Origin: Helicobacter_D sp964464895
GTDB taxonomy: Bacteria; Campylobacterota; Campylobacteria; Campylobacterales; Helicobacteraceae
Length of the DNA stretch: 64,000 bases
Reading direction: 5' to 3'
Assembly (NCBI GenBank): GCA_964464895.1
Contig: CAYXGY010000008.1
Span: 15,416-79,415, forward strand
Position 1 is the first letter of the stretch. Each line of letters begins with the position of its first letter. The position numbers and the translations under genes are program-made. The notes beneath the pieces are model-generated. The model was not told the DNA's origin, made no database searches, and worked only from the letters and a program-made list of their open reading frames with translations. Shown here one piece after another: positions 1 to 8,925 of the stretch.

Positions 1-2312
1 TCTACCAGCTAATAGGAGAGGACACTTTTCTCTTTGACCCAAAGAAAAAAAAGGAAATCCACACAATAGATTGTATAGAAAAATATGGCGTTACACCAGA
101 ACAATTCGTGGATTTTCAAAGTTTGGTTGGAGATAGCTCGGATAATGTCCCTGGTGTTAAAGGAATCGGGGCAAAGGGTGCTGCGGGATTGTTGCATAAC
201 TTCAAAAGCCTAGATGGAATCTATGAAAATATTGATAAGATTGCCTCTAAACGTTTGCAGGCAATGCTTACAACTTGCAAAGAGGACGCCTATCGCAGTC
301 AAAAACTTGTGCGCTTGCGCAAGGATTTATTAGACAATTTTGATTTGCAAGATTGCCAAATGCCAAGCCAAAACCCCTTACTCAAAATCACAGAATCACT
401 CAAAGTCTATGAAATCAATAGTGTATTAAACAAAATCCTGCCCAAAGATTCCACCAAAAATTCCCTCCATTTATTTGAAAATGCCACAAAAATTAGAAAT
501 TCACAAGATTTTATCCCGCAAACTCCCGCCCCGATACTCTTTCGCTTCAATGCCCATTTGCTTAACACTGATGCGAAGTTACGGGATTTTCTACCCCAAA
601 TCACACACGATTCTATCGTATCCTTTGACACTGAAACCACGAATTTAGATGTCTTCAATGCCAAAATTGTGGGATTCTCTTTTAGCCTTGATGGCACTAA
701 TGCCTATTATGTGCCTTTGGCTCACAATTATTTAGGTGTGGGAGAGCAAGTCAGCAAGCAAGTTGCATTGGAATTTATCCAAACGCTTTTTGACGCTAAA
801 GCCATTATTGGACATAATCTCAAATACGATTTGGAGATTCTGCGCACGAATTTCAATTTCTCCCCAAAAAGATTCCATAACATCAAAGATAGTATGCTTC
901 TAGCTTGGCTCTATCAAAGTGATTTGCCTTGTAATCTTGACTCATTAATGCTACGTTATTTTAAGCACGAGATGATTCATTACAAAGATATCGTTAAGAA
1001 AGGGGGGAATTTTTCACAAATCGCAATAGAATACGCTTGCCAATACGCGAGTGAGGACGCGGCAGCTTGCTATCAACTCTATCAAAGGCTTGCAAGCCTG
1101 CTTCCGCCCTATTTGCTCCAAGTTGCAGAATCTACGGAATTTCCATTTATTCAATGCCTTGTCAATATGGAACTAAGTGGCACAAAAATTGATATTGAAT
1201 ACTTCAATAAATTGAAGTCTGAAATGTCTGCCAAGCTCTCTAGTCTTTCGGAGGAAATCTTCGCCATTGCACAAAAAAACTTTAATCTCAACTCACCTCA
1301 ACAACTCTCCATCGTGCTATTTGAAGACTTAAAATTACAGAGTGGCAAAAAAACAAAATCCGGCTTAAGCACCTCCCAAATGGTACTCAATTCTTTGATT
1401 GACGCACACCCTATCGTGCCAAAAATCCTAGAGTATCGTGAGCTTTTCAAACTTTTTAGCACCTACATTGAGCCTTTAATTGAACACGCCAAACTCAACT
1501 CTGCCCACAAAATTTATACCTCTTTTATGCAAACAGGCACGAGCACAGGCAGGCTAAGCTCCAAAAACCCTAATTTGCAAAACATTCCTGTCAAAACCAC
1601 GCAAGGCAGACGCATACGGCAAGGCTTTATCGCACAAGAAAATCATCTACTTGTGAGCTTGGATTATTCTCAAATTGAATTACGACTTTTGGCACATTTC
1701 TCGCAAGATGAAGCAATGATTGAGGCGTTTTGCCAAAATGCCGATATTCATTTAGAAACAGCCAAAAAAATCTTTGGTGAAAATCTCGCAAAAGAAAAAC
1801 GTGCGGTGGCTAAAAGTATCAACTTCGGGCTCATCTATGGTATGGGACCCAAAAAGCTCTCCGAAACCTTAAAAATCAGCTACCAAGAAGCCAAAACTTA
1901 TATCCAAAACTATTTTGAATCTTTTCCCACTGTGAAAGATTTTCTCAAAGAACAAGAGGATTTTATCTTAGAAAATGGCTATTCGCTTACTCTGCTTGGA
2001 CGTATGCGCAAATTTGATTTTTATGGAATCCAAGAACACCAAAAAGCGGCTTTCTTGCGTGAAGGGATTAATGCAATCTTTCAAGGAAGTGCAGCAGATA
2101 TTATTAAAATGGCAATGAATGCTATCACGCAGGCAAATTTAGAATCTAAACTGCTTTTGCAAGTGCATGATGAATTAATTTTTGAATCCCCCATTGCTTG
2201 TGCAGAATCGGAAGCGGAAAAAATCGCTTCTATTATGGAAAACATCACTACGCTTAAGATTCCGCTCCAATGCTCCATTAAATACGGCAACCATTGGGGC
2301 GATTTGAAATAG
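1..2312 (+). CDS. polA: DNA polymerase I (5' end outside window)
   Basis: Repair and Okazaki-fragment-processing polymerase. The reading frame is open from the first bases of the window (frame of position 3), so the gene is cut at its 5' side and roughly the first 120-130 residues of the 5'-nuclease domain are missing. Visible in order: end of the 5' nuclease with the helix-hairpin-helix stretch GDSSDNVPGVKGIGAKGA near 130-180; a 3'-5' exonuclease domain with Exo I FDTETTNLD near 625-650, Exo II GHNLKYDLE and Exo III YASEDAA; then polymerase motif A DYSQIELRLLAH, motif B KRAVAKSINFGLIYGMG and motif C QVHDELIFE. All three exonuclease motifs look intact, so proofreading is plausible. It converges on the methylase-like gene 19 bp downstream. 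Confidence 0.97.
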   Translation, partial: YQLIGEDTFLFDPKKKKEIHTIDCIEKYGVTPEQFVDFQSLVGDSSDNVPGVKGIGAKGAAGLLHNFKSLDGIYENIDKIASKRLQAMLTTCKEDAYRSQKLVRLRKDLLDNFDLQDCQMPSQNPLLKITESLKVYEINSVLNKILPKDSTKNSLHLFENATKIRNSQDFIPQTPAPILFRFNAHLLNTDAKLRDFLPQITHDSIVSFDTETTNLDVFNAKIVGFSFSLDGTNAYYVPLAHNYLGVGEQVSKQVALEFIQTLFDAKAIIGHNLKYDLEILRTNFNFSPKRFHNIKDSMLLAWLYQSDLPCNLDSLMLRYFKHEMIHYKDIVKKGGNFSQIAIEYACQYASEDAAACYQLYQRLASLLPPYLLQVAESTEFPFIQCLVNMELSGTKIDIEYFNKLKSEMSAKLSSLSEEIFAIAQKNFNLNSPQQLSIVLFEDLKLQSGKKTKSGLSTSQMVLNSLIDAHPIVPKILEYRELFKLFSTYIEPLIEHAKLNSAHKIYTSFMQTGTSTGRLSSKNPNLQNIPVKTTQGRRIRQGFIAQENHLLVSLDYSQIELRLLAHFSQDEAMIEAFCQNADIHLETAKKIFGENLAKEKRAVAKSINFGLIYGMGPKKLSETLKISYQEAKTYIQNYFESFPTVKDFLKEQEDFILENGYSLTLLGRMRKFDFYGIQEHQKAAFLREGINAIFQGSAADIIKMAMNAITQANLESKLLLQVHDELIFESPIACAESEAEKIASIMENITTLKIPLQCSIKYGNHWGDLK

Positions 2313-2331
2313 ACAACACATTGACAAGTAA

Positions 2332-4011
2332 TTATGCTTCATAGCCCAAGAGCTTTGCGATTCCTTTTTTTTGGGTTCTAATCTGCTCGCCTCGCGCGCA
2401 AAGCTCATAGAAACACTCATTATAATTTTCTAAAGCATAAGAATCCAAAAATTCGCTAGGCAATGGCATTTCTTTGATTTCCTTTTCCCCGATTCGCTCA
2501 TTATTGTTTTGATAAATTTGACTGAGTGCCAAATAACCACAAGAGGAGAGAAAATAAAAATACAATGCCTTAGCGACCATAGAGCTTTTGGCCCTAAGCA
2601 CCAAAATCCCTGCATTAGGCAACACAATCTTTTGGGCTGCGCACTTGCCTATAATCGCAACCTTTGGAGTTACTCCGCGCATAGACAACAAAACATCATA
2701 AGGCTGCACTCTAAGCTCATACAAGCGCGCTAGATTCGGTTTCAACACATAATCATTAAAGACATTGCTCATTCCATAGGCTTCAAAATCCTTAATCCCC
2801 AAATCATAACAGCCAATTAAATCCTTATCTTGCTTTGCCTCTACCCTCATTCCACGATAGCATTTTTCCAAAAGCTGACCCAAAAGCACTTTTGTGTTTT
2901 GGGATTCTGTATTTTGAGACTGCATATAATGCGATGGTTTGAGATTCTCAAAATCCAAATCTTGATAATCCAAAAGGCAAGAATTGCTAGTGTTTTGCTT
3001 GGAGGCAAACAAATCTAACATTTCCTCTAAATTAATCAGTTTATTATACTTGCCCTCTTTCAAATAAAATTCTTGCGCATTGACAAAAAGCACCCGCCTA
3101 TTATGAGGAGAAAGCACGAGGATACAAAACTCTCCCATTTGATGAGGAAAAATGTTTGTTGGTAACTCAAGGATAGCTTCAATTAGTTTTGATTGCACGA
3201 GATGATGACGTAATTGTTCCCCTATGGGCTTATTTAACAAAACAGAACGAATGATAAAGATTGCCTTTTTCTCAAAACACTGAAGCGCGAAATCCAAAAA
3301 TGGAATCTCTGGAGCTGTTTTAGTATAAGGAGCAAGGGGGGAATTTTTGGGAGCTTTAAGATTAAGATGAGAGAGCAAAGGGGGATGACAAAACACTTTA
3401 TCAAATCTCTGCATCATATTAGAATCCTTTTGAATACTGGATTCCTTGAAAATATCAGCAACCTCTAAATGACAATCCTTAAAGCCCAAAAGCATTGCAA
3501 GCATTTTTGCGATTCCAATGAGTTTAGGATGAACATCTACGCCAAAAAATTGGCAATCTTGATAGTGCGCACTTAAGCTTAGTAGCCAAGAACCAACTCC
3601 ACAACAAGGGTTATAGATACTCTCATTTTTTTGCAAATTAAGCAATCCACACACAAGTGCGTTAATTTCCGCAGGCGTTGCATAATCATAAAGCTTTAAA
3701 ATCGTCTTTTGCAAGGTAATCGTTTGGATAAAACCCTCTAACTCTTGCGCACTAATTTTAAGATTCTGGGCTACTTTAAGGACTTTTTTGTAATTCATCT
3801 TTGGATTGATTTCTACTTTGGGCATTAGAATGTGTTTTTGCAAATAAGCATAAAAATCCTGTGGAATCTCACGCTTTTTGCTATCCAATATCTCTACACT
3901 TAAGGCTTGATTCTGTCCTACCAATAGAAATTCCAATGTCAAACATAACACATCAAGATTATCTTCGTGGTATTTTTGAATATATTGAAAAATTTGCAAT
4001 AACTCTTTCAT
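2332..4011 (-). CDS. N6-adenine DNA methylase-like protein (HsdM/HsdS-like), degenerate motif IV
   Basis: Resembles orphan type I or IIG-like N6-DNA methylases: an N-terminal helical part, a Rossmann methylase core with SAM-binding motif I NPCCGVGSWLL and acidic FGVDVHPK, then a C-terminal region that reads like one HsdS target-recognition half. The catalytic motif IV, usually (N/D)PP(F/Y/W), is CHPPL here, after FDKVF. The key Asn/Asp is therefore His, and activity is doubtful. The frame extends to 4053, but the start at 4011 has a better ribosome site (AGAGGGACG just before ATG), giving about 559 residues. No hsdR or separate hsdS gene is nearby. It is transcribed divergently from dnaX. The family assignment is fairly firm; function as an active methyltransferase is not. 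Confidence 0.75.
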   Translation of the reverse strand: MKELLQIFQYIQKYHEDNLDVLCLTLEFLLVGQNQALSVEILDSKKREIPQDFYAYLQKHILMPKVEINPKMNYKKVLKVAQNLKISAQELEGFIQTITLQKTILKLYDYATPAEINALVCGLLNLQKNESIYNPCCGVGSWLLSLSAHYQDCQFFGVDVHPKLIGIAKMLAMLLGFKDCHLEVADIFKESSIQKDSNMMQRFDKVFCHPPLLSHLNLKAPKNSPLAPYTKTAPEIPFLDFALQCFEKKAIFIIRSVLLNKPIGEQLRHHLVQSKLIEAILELPTNIFPHQMGEFCILVLSPHNRRVLFVNAQEFYLKEGKYNKLINLEEMLDLFASKQNTSNSCLLDYQDLDFENLKPSHYMQSQNTESQNTKVLLGQLLEKCYRGMRVEAKQDKDLIGCYDLGIKDFEAYGMSNVFNDYVLKPNLARLYELRVQPYDVLLSMRGVTPKVAIIGKCAAQKIVLPNAGILVLRAKSSMVAKALYFYFLSSCGYLALSQIYQNNNERIGEKEIKEMPLPSEFLDSYALENYNECFYELCARGEQIRTQKKGIAKLLGYEA

Positions 4012-4143
4012 CGTCCCTCTTAATTCCACATTCAACTTGCACTCAATAAACATAATTTTAACATTAAATCCCTAGATTTAAGTAACTCTACATTTGCAAA
4101 ATTAAAATTTGATTGATTAACAAAATTTTAGGCTTGCTTGGTG

Positions 4144-4149
4144 TAGAAT
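4144..4149 (+). promoter_or_regulatory. candidate -10 element for dnaX operon
   Basis: TAGAAT preceded by TG (TGTAGAAT), an extended -10 form, lies 26 bp before the dnaX start codon in the 120-bp divergent gap. A loose -35-like TTGCTT lies 8-14 bp upstream, which is too close for a normal spacer. The T/A-rich upstream stretch fits Campylobacterota promoters. Confidence 0.3.
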
Positions 4150-4174
4150 TTGAATTTTTAAATTAGGAAAATCA

Positions 4175-5848
4175 ATGGAACAACAAGCGTTAGCACTGAA
4201 ATATCGCCCAATGGACTTTGACGAACTGATTGGACAAGAGGCAGTCAGTCGCACTCTCTCTTTGGCATTAAGCAGCAAACGACTTTCCCACGCTTATTTG
4301 TTTTCAGGTTTGCGCGGAAGTGGCAAAACTTCTAGTGCTAGAATCTTTGCAAGGGCTTTGCAATGCGAGAATGGTCCTTGTGCAAAACCTTGTGGGGTCT
4401 GCGCCAATTGCATTGCAGCCAATCCTCACAAAATGCGACACATTGACATTATAGAGTTAGATGGTGCTTCAAGTCGCAAGATTGATGATATTCGTGATTT
4501 GATTGAGCAGACAAAATACCACCCGAATATGGGACGCTTCAAAATCTTTATCATAGATGAAGTGCATATGCTCACGAAAGAAGCTTTCAACGCACTCTTA
4601 AAAACACTTGAAGAGCCGCCGGAATATGTTAAATTTATTTTAGCCACGACAGACCCATTAAAGCTACCCGCTACTATTTTAAGCCGAACGCAACACTTCC
4701 GCTTTAAACGCATTTCGGACAAAAGCATTTTAGAGCATTTAAAGAATATTCTACAAAAAGAGCAAATCACCTATCAAGAGGAGGCTTTAAATATGCTCAT
4801 TCGTAGCGGTTCTGGCTCTCTGCGCGATACCTTAACCCTCCTAGACCAAGTAATTATTTATTCTAATTACAATATTACAGCGGAATCGTGCGCAAATATG
4901 CTAGGGCTGATTAATCCTCAAAGTCTCAACGCACTTTTTGAATGTATTTTTAAACAAGATAGGGAACTTTTATTGCGTGAGATTGAGGCATTTTTTGAAT
5001 ACGAGGGGGAAATGCTTTTAGATGAAATGAGCATTTTCTTAAAAGAAAAGCTTTTGAGGGGCGAGGATTCTCGCTATAATGCCCTGCTTGTGGATAGATT
5101 TTTTAGGATTCTTGTGCAGGCGAAAGAATTATTATTCTTAGGCTCTGAAGACGAATTTGTTTTGACGCTTAGTATCTTTAAAATGCTAGAGGCTTTAAAG
5201 GTTGAACAAATAGACACAGCAATTGAAAATTTAGAAAAAGGCTTGTTTGAAAATCTGCCCAAGATTCAAAGCCCCACAGAATCCCCTAAACTACAAGCTT
5301 CCATTGCAGATTCTACGATTCCGCAAACTGCATCTATACCCTTAAATCAACCCCAAGAAACTTTACCAACACAAGCTCAAATCACCCCACCAAACGAGTC
5401 AAAAGAGGAACAAAACCTTGCAATGTTTGCCCTGCTGAATCAAAAAATTTACGAACGCAATTATGAATTGGGGGAAATTTTCTCCAAAGACATTCGTTTC
5501 ATCTCTTTTACCAACCATACGCTCACTTGGGAAAGCCTTGCAAGCGGAGCAAATCGTGAAAGGCTTAAAAATAGTTATTCTATTATTAAAAATCTTGCTT
5601 TGGAAGTTTTTGGTGTCCAAACACAAATTAAATCTATCAGCAATCCAAACCAAACCTTTTCCACTCCGCAGCAATCTACCCCCAACCTAGAAGGACCTGC
5701 GAAAGAACCCGCAATTGCAGAACCTCAAGACAGCATACAAGCAGAAGTTGATGCAGCCTTAGCATTGCCTTTATTGCAAAATGCCAAGGAATTGCTAGAG
5801 ATTAAACAAATCAAAGTGCGCCCAAAATCTACACCCAACACAATTTAG
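4175..5848 (+). CDS. dnaX: DNA polymerase III subunit gamma/tau
   Basis: Clamp-loader ATPase subunit of the replicative polymerase. Walker A GLRGSGKTSS is at residues 45-54. A zinc-binding cysteine cluster (C64, C69, C73, C76, C79) is inserted after it, as in bacterial DnaX. Walker B IIDEVH is near 127, sensor 1 ATTDP follows, and the SRC motif is SRT (170-172). The C-terminal third is rich in Pro, Gln and Ser, as in tau linkers, and ends after a short conserved domain; the total of 557 residues is typical for Helicobacter. It heads a tight block dnaX-tsaE-lptB-rpoN, the order I recall from H. pylori. Ribosome site AGGAAAATCA precedes ATG. I saw no convincing slippery heptamer for a programmed gamma frameshift. 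Confidence 0.97.
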   Translation: MEQQALALKYRPMDFDELIGQEAVSRTLSLALSSKRLSHAYLFSGLRGSGKTSSARIFARALQCENGPCAKPCGVCANCIAANPHKMRHIDIIELDGASSRKIDDIRDLIEQTKYHPNMGRFKIFIIDEVHMLTKEAFNALLKTLEEPPEYVKFILATTDPLKLPATILSRTQHFRFKRISDKSILEHLKNILQKEQITYQEEALNMLIRSGSGSLRDTLTLLDQVIIYSNYNITAESCANMLGLINPQSLNALFECIFKQDRELLLREIEAFFEYEGEMLLDEMSIFLKEKLLRGEDSRYNALLVDRFFRILVQAKELLFLGSEDEFVLTLSIFKMLEALKVEQIDTAIENLEKGLFENLPKIQSPTESPKLQASIADSTIPQTASIPLNQPQETLPTQAQITPPNESKEEQNLAMFALLNQKIYERNYELGEIFSKDIRFISFTNHTLTWESLASGANRERLKNSYSIIKNLALEVFGVQTQIKSISNPNQTFSTPQQSTPNLEGPAKEPAIAEPQDSIQAEVDAALALPLLQNAKELLEIKQIKVRPKSTPNTI

Positions 5849-5858
5849 AAAGTTTAGT

Positions 5859-6278
5859 ATGGAATGGATTTTAAAGGAAAACGAACTCCCAAAACTCTGC
5901 CAAGCCTTAGACATAAAAAACCATCGGGGCATTTATTTGCTAAGTGGAAATCTCGCAAGCGGTAAAACTACTCTAGTCAAAGCATTCGTAAGCGCACTAG
6001 GGAGTGAGGCAGAGGTAACTTCTCCGACTTTTCTAACCGCGTTAAGCTACGGAAATCAAATCTATCATTATGATATTTACAACAAAGACCTAAACGAACT
6101 CTTCGCATTAGGATTCTTAGAGGAAATTGAGAAAGAAGGTTGGCATTTTATTGAATGGGGTGATGAAAATTTGGCTAAAATTCTACAACAAATTGGCTTG
6201 CCATTTTGCCGTATTGTCATTAGCACTGAATCAGATAAGAGAAAATACAGCATTCAAGGATTATTATGCACACATTAG
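5859..6278 (+). CDS. tsaE: tRNA threonylcarbamoyladenosine biosynthesis ATPase TsaE
   Basis: Small ATPase (139 residues) that works with TsaB/TsaD to make t6A37 in ANN-decoding tRNAs. It shows Walker A GNLASGKTTL (about 31-40), the family SPTF switch at 55-58, an IYHYDIYN motif and a late FIEWGD element, all diagnostic for the YjeE/TsaE family. It starts 10 bp after dnaX and overlaps lptB by 13 bp, so translation is probably coupled. Length is normal. Its ORF shows no oddities. Confidence 0.95.
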   Translation: MEWILKENELPKLCQALDIKNHRGIYLLSGNLASGKTTLVKAFVSALGSEAEVTSPTFLTALSYGNQIYHYDIYNKDLNELFALGFLEEIEKEGWHFIEWGDENLAKILQQIGLPFCRIVISTESDKRKYSIQGLLCTH

Positions 6279-6988
6279 AAGCAACACATCTGACGAAATC
6301 CATTAAAAAAACTCAAATCATTCGGGAGGTTTCTTTGTGCGTGCGAAGTGGCGAAGTCGTAGGGCTTTTAGGACCAAATGGTGCGGGCAAGACAACGACA
6401 TTTTATATCATCTGCGGACTTTTAGAAGCAAGTAGCGGGAAAGTCTGTTTTGATCATCAAGACATCACAAAATTAAGCCTGCATAAACGCGCACAGCTTG
6501 GAATTGGTTATTTGCCACAAGAATCAAGCGTCTTCAAAGATTTAAGCGTAGAAGAAAATCTAATGATTGCAGCAGAAATATGCCTACAAGATGAAAACGA
6601 GAGAACCAAACGCATAGAAGAACTTTTAGAGGATTTTAGCATTGAACCGATTCGGAATCGCAAAGGAGTGAATTTAAGCGGTGGAGAAAGGAGGCGGGTA
6701 GAGATTGCACGTGCTTTAGTCAAAAAACCGAAATTCATTCTTTTAGATGAGCCCTTTGCGGGCGTTGATCCTATTGCAGTGCTAGACATTCAAAACATTA
6801 TTAAAAAACTTATTGCACTTGAGATTGGAGTTCTCATCACCGACCATAATGTGCGCGAAACTCTTGGGGTATGCCACCGAGCCTATGTGATTAATAAGGG
6901 CACTCTGCTCGCAAGTGGAGATTCTAATGAAATTTATGAAAATGAACTCGTCCGCAAACACTATTTAGGCGAGAATTTCAAAATATGA
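6266..6988 (+). CDS. lptB: LPS export ABC transporter ATP-binding protein LptB
   Basis: Cytoplasmic ATPase that powers lipopolysaccharide extraction from the inner membrane by LptFG. Walker A GPNGAGKTTT is near residues 36-45, Q-loop GYLPQESSVF near 80, ABC signature NLSGGERRRVEIARAL near 135-150, Walker B FILLDEPFAGVDP, and H-loop ITDHNVRETL. The pattern FAGVDPIAV distinguishes LptB from amino-acid transporter ATPases. At 240 residues it has normal length. It overlaps tsaE by 13 bp and rpoN by 4 bp (ATGA-type junction), so it belongs to the same transcript. Confidence 0.96.
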   Translation: MHTLEATHLTKSIKKTQIIREVSLCVRSGEVVGLLGPNGAGKTTTFYIICGLLEASSGKVCFDHQDITKLSLHKRAQLGIGYLPQESSVFKDLSVEENLMIAAEICLQDENERTKRIEELLEDFSIEPIRNRKGVNLSGGERRRVEIARALVKKPKFILLDEPFAGVDPIAVLDIQNIIKKLIALEIGVLITDHNVRETLGVCHRAYVINKGTLLASGDSNEIYENELVRKHYLGENFKI

Positions 6989-8313
6989 AACTACGTACCC
7001 AAACCCAAACCGCACTCAAGGCAAAGCTCTCTTCTACACTTAAGAGTTGGCTTCCGATTCTCCAAAGCGGAATGAGTGATTTAGAAGAAACTCTGGGAGA
7101 ATTTAGTAAAGAAAATCCCTATTTTAATATCAAATCAAACATTGCGCAAGACTTCAGCTCTCAAAGCTCTATCCAAAAAAAGCGTCAAAAGGAAATCTCA
7201 AGAGGAGCAAAAGGTTCTAGTTTAGAGGGAGACGCAATAGAACAATTTTGCGTCCAAGAGGAATCCTTAGAAGTGGTGCTCAATGGACAGATTGTGCCAC
7301 CATTATTTCCAACTACAAGCTCCCAAGAAATCGCCAAACAAATTATTGAAAATCTCAACGAAGAGGGCTATTTCGAGGGGGATTGTGAGCAAATCGCACA
7401 ATCTTGTAGCAAATCTCTCAACCAACCCATTAATGCGATAGAAGTTGAAAAAGTGCGCAAACGTTTTGCCTATCTTGACCCGCCCGGAATCGCGGCTTTA
7501 GATTTGATAGAATCTTTCTACTTCCAACTAGATAATTTAGATGTTTCTAGTGAAGTCTATACTTTGTGCCAAGAAATTTTGCAGGACTTAGCAAACCACG
7601 CAAAGCACAAAAGTGCTCCACTCTACGAAAAGGCAATGAAAGTGATTCAAAGCTTCAAAAATCCGCCTGCACTTGACTTTTTTCAAAAAGAAGCCGCCAT
7701 TATTCCTGATATTTTGGTAATTGAGGAAAAAAACAATATCCAAGTTCAAATCAATGAAAAATATTACCCGATCATTGAAATCCAAACACAAAACAAAGAA
7801 GATAAGCTCAAATCCAAAGAGGAATTTATCAAAACCAAAATCAAAGAGGCACGCGACCTCGTAGATGCACTTGAAATGCGAAAGGCTACGCTCTATAAAA
7901 TTGGATTGATGATTGTAGAATACCAATATGAATTTTTTAAAGGTGGCGAAATTAAACCAATGAAACTTAAAGATTTAGCCGAAGAATTTGGACACGCTCC
8001 TAGCACAATCTCACGCGCAATTTCTAACAAGTTTTTAGAATGCTCACGTGGAATCTTCCCACTCAAAAACTTCTTTGCAACTGCGATTGATGAAGACACT
8101 GCTAATACAACGATTAAGGATTTTGTTTCTGATTTAATCAAAAACGAAAACAAGCAAAAACCCCTAAGTGATAATAGAATCCTAGAACTCATTGAGGAAA
8201 AATTCAATATCAAAATGGTGCGCCGCACAATTACAAAATATCGGGCTCAACTCAATATTGCAAGCTCAAGCGAGCGTAAAAAACTCTATAAAATTTCTGC
8301 GCCTTCACACTAA
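6985..8313 (+). CDS. rpoN: RNA polymerase sigma-54 factor
   Basis: Alternative sigma factor which, in Helicobacter and Campylobacter, directs class 2 flagellar genes. The N-terminus holds the Gln/Leu-rich activator-interaction region I (first ~45 residues); a core-binding region follows (about 80-280). A helix-turn-helix reads HAPSTISRAISNK near 340, and the RpoN box appears as VRRTITKYR near 410-420 (classical ARRTVAKYR). The 442-residue length is typical. It is last in dnaX-tsaE-lptB-rpoN. No sigma-54-type promoter (GG-N10-GC) was recognised in the window's gaps, so its targets lie elsewhere. Confidence 0.96.
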   Translation: MKLRTQTQTALKAKLSSTLKSWLPILQSGMSDLEETLGEFSKENPYFNIKSNIAQDFSSQSSIQKKRQKEISRGAKGSSLEGDAIEQFCVQEESLEVVLNGQIVPPLFPTTSSQEIAKQIIENLNEEGYFEGDCEQIAQSCSKSLNQPINAIEVEKVRKRFAYLDPPGIAALDLIESFYFQLDNLDVSSEVYTLCQEILQDLANHAKHKSAPLYEKAMKVIQSFKNPPALDFFQKEAAIIPDILVIEEKNNIQVQINEKYYPIIEIQTQNKEDKLKSKEEFIKTKIKEARDLVDALEMRKATLYKIGLMIVEYQYEFFKGGEIKPMKLKDLAEEFGHAPSTISRAISNKFLECSRGIFPLKNFFATAIDEDTANTTIKDFVSDLIKNENKQKPLSDNRILELIEEKFNIKMVRRTITKYRAQLNIASSSERKKLYKISAPSH

Positions 8314-8331
8314 CTTTATTTTCATTTCACA

Positions 8332-8357
8332 TTGACTTCACGCTAATAAACTATACT
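8332..8357 (+). promoter_or_regulatory. candidate sigma-70-type promoter of the DUF1104 gene
   Basis: TTGACT (8332-8337) and TATACT (8352-8357) lie before the ribosome site AAAGGA of the next gene. The 14-nt spacer is shorter than the usual 16-18, so the -35 match may be chance. The -10 hexamer is the firmer part. Confidence 0.4.
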
Positions 8358-8386
8358 TTCATCATCTTAAAACTAAAGGAACAAAA

Positions 8387-8815
8387 ATGAAAACAAAAAC
8401 TCTTGTATCTCTTACGCTCATTGGAGCTCTTATCTCTGGTGCATTTGCTGCGGATTATTCTAAAGCAAGCAATGAGGAACTCTTAAAACTCTCTGCGGGT
8501 AAAATTGCGCCCAAAGATTATCCTGATTATAGAATGGAGATTCACAAACGCACACAAGAAATGAAAGTCAAAGACGCAAAAGTATTTCGTGATAAATTAA
8601 GAGAATCGCGCCAAAGCATGTATGACAAGATGACACATAAAGAATATTTGGAGTATAAAGACGCCATTCACTTAGAAACGCAAAAACGTTTGGATTCTAT
8701 GAGTGAAAGAGAGGCGAGAGAAAGCGGATTGCTAGGATATGGACAATATAAAGGTAACAGATATGGCGGACACAGGGGTTATCACGATTGCCATAAGAGA
8801 TACCACCATTTTTAG
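8387..8815 (+). CDS. DUF1104 family periplasmic protein
   Basis: Exported protein of unknown function, from a family I know mainly from Helicobacter and Campylobacter. Residues 1-21 form a clear signal peptide (MKTKT, hydrophobic core, AFA-AD cleavage). The mature part begins DYSKASNEELLKLS, the hallmark opening of DUF1104, followed by charged helices rich in Lys, Arg and Glu. The last 25 residues are rich in Gly, Tyr and His (HRGYHDCHKRYHHF) and could bind a metal; that is inference. At 142 residues it is typical. It has its own apparent promoter 30-55 bp upstream, just after rpoN, and is followed by a stem-loop. Confidence 0.85.
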   Translation: MKTKTLVSLTLIGALISGAFAADYSKASNEELLKLSAGKIAPKDYPDYRMEIHKRTQEMKVKDAKVFRDKLRESRQSMYDKMTHKEYLEYKDAIHLETQKRLDSMSEREARESGLLGYGQYKGNRYGGHRGYHDCHKRYHHF

Positions 8816-8833
8816 TAATCTATTGCATTCTCT

Positions 8834-8857
8834 CACGATTCTGCTTGTGGAATCGTG
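8834..8857. other. stem-loop after DUF1104 gene
   Basis: CACGATTC and GAATCGTG form a perfect 8-bp stem with an 8-nt loop, 19 bp after the stop codon. It has no T-run after it on the + strand, so it is at best a weak terminator or a 3'-end stabiliser. Confidence 0.4.
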
Positions 8858-8866
8858 GCAACTCGC

Positions 8867-8900
8867 GTCATTGTAAGCCGATTTATCTGTGTGGCAATCC
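8867..8900 (-). repeat. dispersed GGATTGCCAC...CAATGAC repeat, copy 1
   Basis: Read on the minus strand this 34-nt unit starts GGATTGCCAC and ends GGCTTACAATGAC. It aligns without gaps with the unit at 21377-21410 and resembles those at 43231 and 58094. It lies in the short gap between the convergent DUF1104 and thiL genes. Confidence 0.55.
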
Positions 8901-8925
8901 ATAAAGCTAGGACTCCACTCCAATC

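Noticed and set aside
2430..2733. Shadow frames within the methylase-like gene
   Set aside because: Antisense or shifted frames of a gene with clear protein motifs; no independent support.
5225..5245. Programmed frameshift site in dnaX (A-run in TTAGAAAAAGGC)
   Set aside because: The run is only five A and lacks the A-AAA-AAG heptamer and a following stem-loop; only the long product is supported.
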